From the NCBI GenBank assembly GCA_035079385.1, contig JAVHKY010000054.1, positions 6,859,501-6,923,500 of the forward strand: a DNA stretch of 64,000 bases, read 5' to 3'. The notes under the pieces were generated by a model. That model saw only the letters and a list, made by a program, of their open reading frames with translations. It was not told where the DNA came from and made no database searches. Below, one piece after another: positions 57,656 to 64,000 of this stretch (within the stretch, counting starts at the first letter, position 1; each line of letters opens with the position of its first letter). The stretch comes from Aspidiotus rigidus. Its lineage: Eukaryota; Arthropoda; Insecta; Hemiptera; Diaspididae. A program made the translations under genes and the position numbers.

Positions 57656-59146
57656 TCAACCAACAACGCCCACTTTGCTGAGAATACACAATTTAGCTGC
57701 TTTTATATGATCCGGATGACCGATTAGTTGCACAGGTATAAGACCATTCTCATTTGGCTCCTTTTCCAATACATCTATACGATACTGGCATTACCATAAA
57801 ATCATAATAGAGGAGCTTGTTTGCCGAAAATGAGTATCATACAAAAAAATATTAAAGGAAAGAAAACTTACCACACGGGTCTTTTTTGTTATATCGTGAA
57901 TATTAGAACCTTTCGCTCCGATCACTAAGCCGACTTTACTCGGTGGTATGAATATTCTGCCTTCCTCAATCTCCAGCATTTTCCTCGCTTTTTCAGTAGA
58001 TTCGGAGTTCTGAAACAAAGATTACTGAATGGAGAACTCTACCTTCGATAGAGTAAAAATTATAAGCTTTGATAACAGGGTTGGTTTACATTACTGTACA
58101 CGCGAAAGACAGAAAAATCATCAACATCGTCTTGTGTAATATTCACAATTCCTGGTAACTTTCTGGCATCTTCAATTCTACATCCATTTTTGCCTAAGGC
58201 TAAACCGACTAGATGTTTGGTAACTTTAAATTCTTCTGTAAATCTAATGGTTTCTTGCGTGAGAATTAGTTCATTTCATACATCTACAGAAGAAACATCA
58301 ACTGAATTTCTACTGACCTACATTGCGGTTTCTTACTAGCCTCTTTCATGGTTTGAAAGCTTGAGTACTCGGGAGAATTCATCAGCGTCTAAGAAAAAAG
58401 TATTTTAATACATCGCTTTCACTTTTCCAGGATGAAAGATCAATAGAAGTAATGAATTATACTTTTAGAAAGGATTTCGCTTCATTTATGCTGGTTACGG
58501 TACCAACGAATTTCAAGCCGACATATTCACTTGGCTTCTTATGAGGTTTGTTGATAGTATTGTCATCGTCATGTATTTCAGCACGCACCTAAAGGAAGTT
58601 CAAATAAGTAATCAAAACAAGACATCGATACGTTGAAAGTAGACCATGGAATTTCTACTCACTAAACCGCTGTTGTCGACAATATTCTGTAATAAAATTC
58701 CTTCTCCATGTTGTAGAAGCTCACTGAGACTACGAGCAACAGGTTGTTCCCATTCACCGTACTGCAGAAGATTTTTCACAATTCTTACGATTTCCTCATT
58801 CTGAAACGAGAAGGCAGTAGGAGGAAAAAATTACTCTTAGACTAAGACTATGTAGCGGTATATAATCAGAGCTAAAAGACACTGAAAGTATGTTTACTTA
58901 CATATCCTGTTATCGTGAATGTACAACTCTTATCGTGAAATTTAATGTTCTCGATACCTTTTAAAGTCGCAGCTCTTATTTTATTCGAACCTTTCACACC
59001 TAGAGCTAAACCTACAAGATGTTGTGGAACGGAAAATGTTTCCGTGTGACTGAAATTGAAAAGTAACAAGAATCTCGGTGACTACCGAATTCGGATCGCA
59101 TCACAATAATGAATCACTAATTTTTTTCTCACCTTTTCGTGTTCAT
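57656..59146 (-). CDS. Four-KH-module protein of the FMRP/FXR type
   Basis: RNA-binding protein, about 305 residues in eight exons: 59133-59146, 58902-59049, 58663-58800, 58463-58588, 58318-58388, 58090-58243, 57872-58009 and 57656-57784, all in phase. Module A (residues about 8-55) has FSVPQHLVGLALGVKGSNK and matches the first KH of FXR proteins. Module B (about 60-145) keeps LLQNIVDNSGLVRAEI and YVGLKFVGTVTSINEAKSFL, matching the second FXR KH, but its GxxG loop is degraded (LLQHGEG). Module C (about 170-215) has LVGLALGKNGCRIEDARKLP. Module D (about 225-305) has KVGLVIGAKGSNIHDITKK and PVQLIGHPDHIKAAKLCIL. No Tudor/Agenet or RGG part is seen. The order suggests a duplicated KH1-KH2 cassette. 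Stop at 57656-57658. Confidence 0.8.
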
Positions 59147-59439
59147 ATTTTCATCGCATTGATTGACGGTTGATAAGTTCTTTGTAAGTGATGGGATCGT
59201 AATTGTAGTAGACTTCAATTCACGCTATGTAGTTCCCACATCCGATCATTGAAAAAATAAACTTGTCTGAAAATTTTTGCACAACGTAAAAATTGTACGA
59301 AATTGTAATGACGATGAAGGAAAATAAAGCTATCAGCTGACAACTTGAAGCTTGTCCTGTGGGCTTGTCACATCTTGTTTAAAACTTGAAACATGAGTCG
59401 CAGACTCGCAGTGTTGAAGCCGAAAGAATCTAGAACAAT

Positions 59440-59963
59440 CGCCGGAATATTAAAGCTGGCAACGTCGCGGTGACGAAAAATAGGGGGCCGAGTTTTATAC
59501 ACGCTCTTATGGGAAAATCTTCGAAAAACACGTTAATTGTTGATTTGCGCATAGTATTCAATTCCGAAGGGAAAAAGTTTATGATTATATCGAAAGAGTA
59601 AACAATTCTCGATTTTTTGAGCTAGGTCTCGTTAAGATTGATCAACTACGAAGCGAGTTATTCACTTTTAAAAAAAAAAGTCGGACAGAGGGCGAAGTGC
59701 AGTACATGTACCATGATGTACCGCGCTTCGCCCTCTGTCTGACTTTTTTTTTAAACGTGAATAACTCGCTTCGTAGTTGATCAATCTTAACGAGACCTAG
59801 CTCAAAAAATCGAGAATCGTTTGTTCTTCAACTCACGTTCTCTTCATTTTTCTCAAAAACTTCACCTTACGTGTGTCAAATAGTATTTTTTGATGTTCTC
59901 CCATAAGAGACTGTACAAATGTTTAGCCCCGTGGAACGTTGTCATGTTTCGAATATTCCGGCC
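59440..59963. mobile_element. Foldback element with near-perfect 100-bp inner arms
   Basis: Ends gccggaatatt (59441) and its complement (to 59963). The inner arms, about 59602-59699 and 59723-59824, are nearly exact reverse complements, including gatcaactacgaagcgagtt and gtcggacagagggcgaag. The loop is about 23 bp. It starts about 300 bp upstream of the KH gene start. Confidence 0.88.
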
Positions 59964-59983
59964 TGTAACTAGAGACGGCCATG

Positions 59984-60620
59984 GTCTGTTCCAAGTAAGA
60001 CCTTAGACCATACAACAGATAGACCGAGCATCGGCCATATACTGTATGTGTGTACAACGCGTTGAATGGAAGACATGATAAGAAAATAAGGGGGACTGGA
60101 CCTCAATGAAGGCAACGCGGGTGAACGCGCGGAGCAGTGAAACACACCGTACACCCGCGCCGCCCATTAAATTTGTAAACAAGGTCCAGTCCCTCTTATT
60201 TTCTTATGTGTATTCTTATCACATCCTCCGTTCAAAGATTCATTGCTATGCTCGGTCTATCTGTTGTATGGTCTAAGAGTAAGTGCGCATTTATAGTGGC
60301 GCTTGATCTGATCAAGCAAAGAAAGCAGCACAGCGTTTCGTAGGCAGGAGGGGAACATAGCAGAACAGAGAAGAGAAAATACAAAAGGATATTTTCTCTG
60401 CTCTGCTTTGCTTGCTTGTTCGCTGCGCCACTATAAATCCGCTCTAAGACCAGCAAAAACCTACGGGCAGACCACACCACACTGAAAAATCTTCCACGCG
60501 TCGTTCTTACAACCAATCACAGACGCCTGGGCTAAGCGCTTGGTGTGAATTTCGGACTTCCCTCTTCCCCTGTGATACCGCATCGTCCACAGGTTTTTGC
60601 TGGTCTTACTTGGAACAGAC
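59984..60620. mobile_element. Foldback element interrupted by nested foldback insertions
   Basis: Outer inverted ends gtctgttccaagtaagacc (59984-60002) and its complement (60602-60620). The left end breaks after taagacc; the same 7 bases recur at 60445-60451 directly before agcaaaaacct, the continuation that the right end predicts. So 60003-60444 looks inserted, with taagacc as target duplication. The insert itself holds inverted arms 60003-60031/60248-60276, 60078-60103/60182-60207 and about 60293-60303/60425-60435. Confidence 0.8.
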
Positions 60621-61000
60621 TATAGTATGCGTAACGCAGCAAACAAACCGTGTTCCGCTTGGGAAAACCTCTTCATACTTTTCTAGGAAATAAAGCGAAG
60701 TTCAAAGTTTTCGCTTTATCTCAGAAACAATGCATTTTCATGAAAAAATGAGGAGAGCTGAAGTTGTTGGTCTTTAAATTAGGATATCTGAATGTGATTT
60801 AGAATTTTTGGGAGCAAAATTACAAAATCGATCTCATTTGATAAGAAATTACAATGCAAATGAATTTTTGGTCTCTTACTTTTTTCTTAAAAATGTATAG
60901 TTCTTGAGATGAAGCGAAAAATTCGCACTTTGCTGTATGCAGGGAATGTGAATGTAACAAAACAATTTTTCAATAATTTGTGACCCTGTCTACAGAAACC

Positions 61001-61091
61001 CGGCTTAGTGTTCAATTACAATCAGGAGAAAAGGAATCTTTCTTCCTTGGTAAAAGATCCTTTCCTCCTGATTGATATTCAACGTTAAGCC
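61001..61091. repeat. Inverted repeat hairpin
   Basis: Arms about 61001-61039 and 61055-61091 (aatcaggagaaaaggaatct paired with its near complement), loop about 15 bp. Confidence 0.75.
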
Positions 61092-61099
61092 AAGCCGGC

Positions 61100-62410
61100 C
61101 TAGAAGAAAGGTTTATTGATAACCATAACCACGGGGACCATAACCGACTAACCGCGATGACTGTTGAAAGTTCATTTGGTTATAAGCCGTAAGAAATACA
61201 TTGAGCGAACGCCTCTTTGGAAAATACGTCCTCATAAATTTTCTACCCTTACAACGGACGCCCTTTTCACAGATACCTCCTCAATTGTAGACATGAGATT
61301 GTAAGATTGATGGTACAAATAGGCGCGAACTAAGTCTTATATTTTGAGACTGCTTTCAGAATAAAAACTGTCTTGGGAGGGGTTGGGCAGGTATACAAAC
61401 AATGGGTTTTATCAAGGATGAGGAACAAATACTGAAACTGGTGGTACAGGCCCGCATCAATGAAAATTTTTCGAGGCTATTTTCATTTCTGGTTTAGCAA
61501 TAGGAAGGATTGATCCTGCAATAAAGGAATCAGGGATACCGGAAAAAAGGGTGGGACAGAAATTCTGCAATTATTGTAGACAAAAGTTGATACAAAATAT
61601 TGAAATTATTCTCGAGTCAAAATGCCAATTTAGAGTGCGCAATCTCGATAAATTTCAACAATATTTTCGAGGTCATAATATTGACCGTTTAGAGCGCGCT
61701 GTGCTCCTCCCTCTTGTTAGAAATTAGTTCTCAATTTTGTATGTCCATTTCTCGTCGTTTTTTCTTGATACATGACTAGCTCAATCGCATTTTATAATTT
61801 TTGTTACGTTCGAGAAATCATTTCTACCTTATATTTCCTTTCCATGTTCCATTTTTTGTTTCAGCTTTATAAGTACGATAAAAGTAAATTAGACCTAATT
61901 CAGGGCAACACACAACTCTCAACCAAATAAAATACCGCAGGAAAAATTTACGAAGTCGGTAATTGAGTTGGTAGTATCAACGTACATCTGAAAAATTTTA
62001 ATATCACTTTACAAGAATGAAAACAATTTTTTATATAAAAATAAGAGATCAATTCGGCACAGAAAAAATTCAACGAAAAAACAAGTCGACGGCTATAATA
62101 ATTCAGTCTACGGAGAAACAAATGAATACTTTCAAAGAAAAATAAACTCAAGTTTCCAATATATGATATAAACGAAAAATTCACAAAAAATTGACTCCTT
62201 CTGAGTGTCTTCTGAATTTCACAGCACTGGTCCCACAAGGATAAATAGAGGATCAATTTTGCCAGACAAGAGCCGCGGGTGATGTTCGAAAAGATTTTCG
62301 AGGCATGTTTTTCCTGGCAAACTCCGCAGTTTTGGTGGTAACTGACCTCTGTGAAAATTAATGCGTCTTGATTGAATAAGTCATGAAGACAGGAAACAAT
62401 TACAGTTGAA
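61100..62410. other. Non-coding stretch before the DHX9 3' end
   Basis: Part of 61950-62410 is probably the 3' untranslated region of DHX9. The long minus-strand frame crossing it is out of frame with the last coding exon. Nothing else is supported. Confidence 0.4.
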
Positions 62411-64000
62411 TTAATGGGTACGTACAATAACATTTGTTTGATGTCTTTTTCTCCCCCATAATCCTTCATCTGTACGAATATATGAATACTTATTGGTCTT
62501 AAAAACTTCCTCAAACTTATCCGACTCGTCAAAGTATTTCTTTGTTTTCTCAACTATAGCCGAAGAAACAGAATTCGTATCAGAGGTCGAGTTTTCCATT
62601 TTTCGTTTTTTGTTACTGAAAATAACGCACAATGATTAGATATTTTTGAATACATTCAATACAGATCATTAAAATATCGTTTACCAGTTTTTCTTGGTTT
62701 CCTGTAAAACAGAATATACATCTTTTTGCATTCCATAACAACCGGCATCAAGAGCACAAAGTTTCCTAGTAATTTCCAACACTCTGTGATCTATCGAAGA
62801 CCTAGTACGGACTATACTTTCTGGATGTTTTGCTGTTTTCATCACCAATCTATCCAAAGCATAACGCAGAGCGACGATCACAGATGCTGTATCCGGATCC
62901 ATTTCCAAATCAATCCTTATTAAAAATTTAGAACAAATAAATCGTCATTTTTGGAAGGTATTGAAACCGACGTTGAGTACAAGCATTTACGAACCAATTA
63001 TCCATTCTGATTACTTTACCAACCAGTTCTATCTTACGACAACCGAATAAGAGTAGATGAATTGGGGTAACCATAGTAATTTCTCTACAAACTTTTCCAC
63101 GAATGCTTTCCATCTAGATAAAGAACAATTTGAATACAGATGCTACGAATACGAATAGAACTCAAAAATTTCGGATTGAGATTCACCGACCATTTCACCA
63201 AAAACAGAAAAGGGAGAGTAAAATTCAGATTCGCCGCAATATTCAAGAAAGCCAAGTGGCCACTTACTAGCCCGTACTTTACTGTGATCTACAGTATTTA
63301 TCTACGAACATGAAAGAACATTGTAGCGAACAAGCAATACTGGCTACATGAATATATCTATTATTTTCACATAGAAACTGACTTTTCCATCAAAAATATA
63401 AACATTCGGATAAAGTCCCACAGTCAGCAACGCAACTGCCATATTTATGTTGGGATCTTCACTTTGGAAGTCGTAAGTTCGTTCAAGCAAATTTTCTTCG
63501 GCAAATCCTAAATCCAAGAGTATATCTTTCAATTTATCCTATGGAAGGAAAAGAAGATGAGTCATTTTTTTGAATGCTGTTTTCCGTTTACACAAATTGA
63601 CAAATTTACTTTTGTTCCTTTCACCATCCTAGCTATATACGCAGGCACATTTTTCAGTCGACAAAATTCTTCCTCCTCTTTTGGCCCGCAATTTGCCGCT
63701 TGAGACCATTGTTGGAAAACACTAAGTATGCCAATGTGCTTAGAGAATCGATATCTGCCGGTAAAAGTTTTTGGTACGAAGTTTTCTTCTACATTGGGAG
63801 AGTTCACGTAGGTAGTACATTCATTCTCACATTGCCACATTAAAAAGATTAGTAAGTCTCCTACCGATATCATACGTCAGCGGGCGTATTAGGTGCGTGA
63901 TCAAAATTGTAGCCATTAAATCTCCGATCCCGAATATCATACCCAAGATCGCCATTTTACCCAAATTCGGTTCGAAAGGTAATCGTGCCAACGTTTGTCC
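62411..64000 (-). CDS. DHX9: ATP-dependent RNA helicase A (DHX9/maleless), C-terminal part only
   Basis: C-terminal exons of a DEAH-box helicase: 63865-64000 (continues outside), 63610-63788, 63383-63538, about 63189-63301, 62991-63113, 62685-62915 and 62411-62615. The HA2 (winged-helix/ratchet) domain begins with [18 protein letters not shown], followed by [18 protein letters not shown], then [17 protein letters not shown] and [16 protein letters not shown]. The OB-fold part has [30 protein letters not shown] and VRMDNWF-type residues. The tail carries a basic run (NKKRKMEN), a possible nuclear signal, and ends shortly after. The Gly/Arg-rich tail of vertebrate DHX9 is absent. The helicase core lies beyond the right edge. 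One junction (near 63189 to 63113) is uncertain. Confidence 0.9.

Noticed and set aside
61948..62553. 201-codon minus-strand frame overlapping the end of DHX9
   Set aside because: It is out of frame with the DHX9 last exon and covers its 3' untranslated region; no known motif.

Overview
The window is nuclear DNA from an animal, most likely an arthropod and probably an insect. Coding exons are interrupted by short GT-AG introns (mostly 50-150 bp). The genes are single-copy eukaryotic housekeeping genes: TBC1D20, DCUN1D3, PIGW, mTERF, UBE3D, NUP85, YARS2, ATG10, TRDMT1/DNMT2, BRAT1, THG1L, a BTB-Kelch gene, WDR59 and DHX9. The sequence is AT-rich, with many inverted-repeat (foldback/MITE-like) elements. 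An insect, perhaps a sap-feeding hemipteran, is an inference only; nothing here fixes the species. Exons were placed by eye from reading frame, GT/AG sites and remembered family features, so some boundaries are provisional.

Left part (1-31 kb) is compact and gene-rich. TBC1D20 (+, cut at the left edge) is followed by DCUN1D3 (-), a small single-pass membrane protein (-), PIGW (+, intronless), an mTERF gene (-), UBE3D (+, intronless coding region), NUP85 (-), mitochondrial TyrRS (-), the closely packed ATG10-TRDMT1 pair (+), BRAT1 (-), THG1L (-) and an intronless BTB-BACK-Kelch gene (+). Several neighbours converge with gaps near 100 bp (PIGW/mTERF, UBE3D/NUP85, TRDMT1/BRAT1). ATG10 and TRDMT1 lie in tandem only 21 bp apart.

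The middle part (31-43 kb) holds WDR59 (+, about 21 exons, with a decayed copy of one exon in the next intron). It also holds an unrecognised single-pass membrane protein gene (-) and a gene for a C2H2-finger protein with a hydrophobic N-terminus (-, possibly incomplete). Foldback elements sit between them.

From 43 to 57 kb the window is mostly repeats: dispersed 140-bp repeats, stretches rich in CTAGTATA, AT microsatellites, three copies of a 200-bp block, and a 2.3-kb minisatellite with higher-order structure flanked by similar sequence on both sides. Inside this desert are a CG-rich three-exon candidate gene, a 122-codon open frame, a three-exon gene for a probable secreted protein and part of a coiled-coil gene.

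The right part (57-64 kb) has a gene for a protein made of four KH modules of FMRP/FXR type. It is followed by an excellent long hairpin, a foldback element into which other foldback elements have inserted, and the C-terminal exons of DHX9/maleless (-, cut at the right edge).

The genes are not a pathway. Themes recur: tRNA modification or charging (TRDMT1, THG1L, YARS2), autophagy and nutrient signalling (ATG10, WDR59/GATOR2, TBC1D20), cullin/ubiquitin control (DCUN1D3, UBE3D, KLHL), and nuclear RNA processing (BRAT1, NUP85, DHX9).
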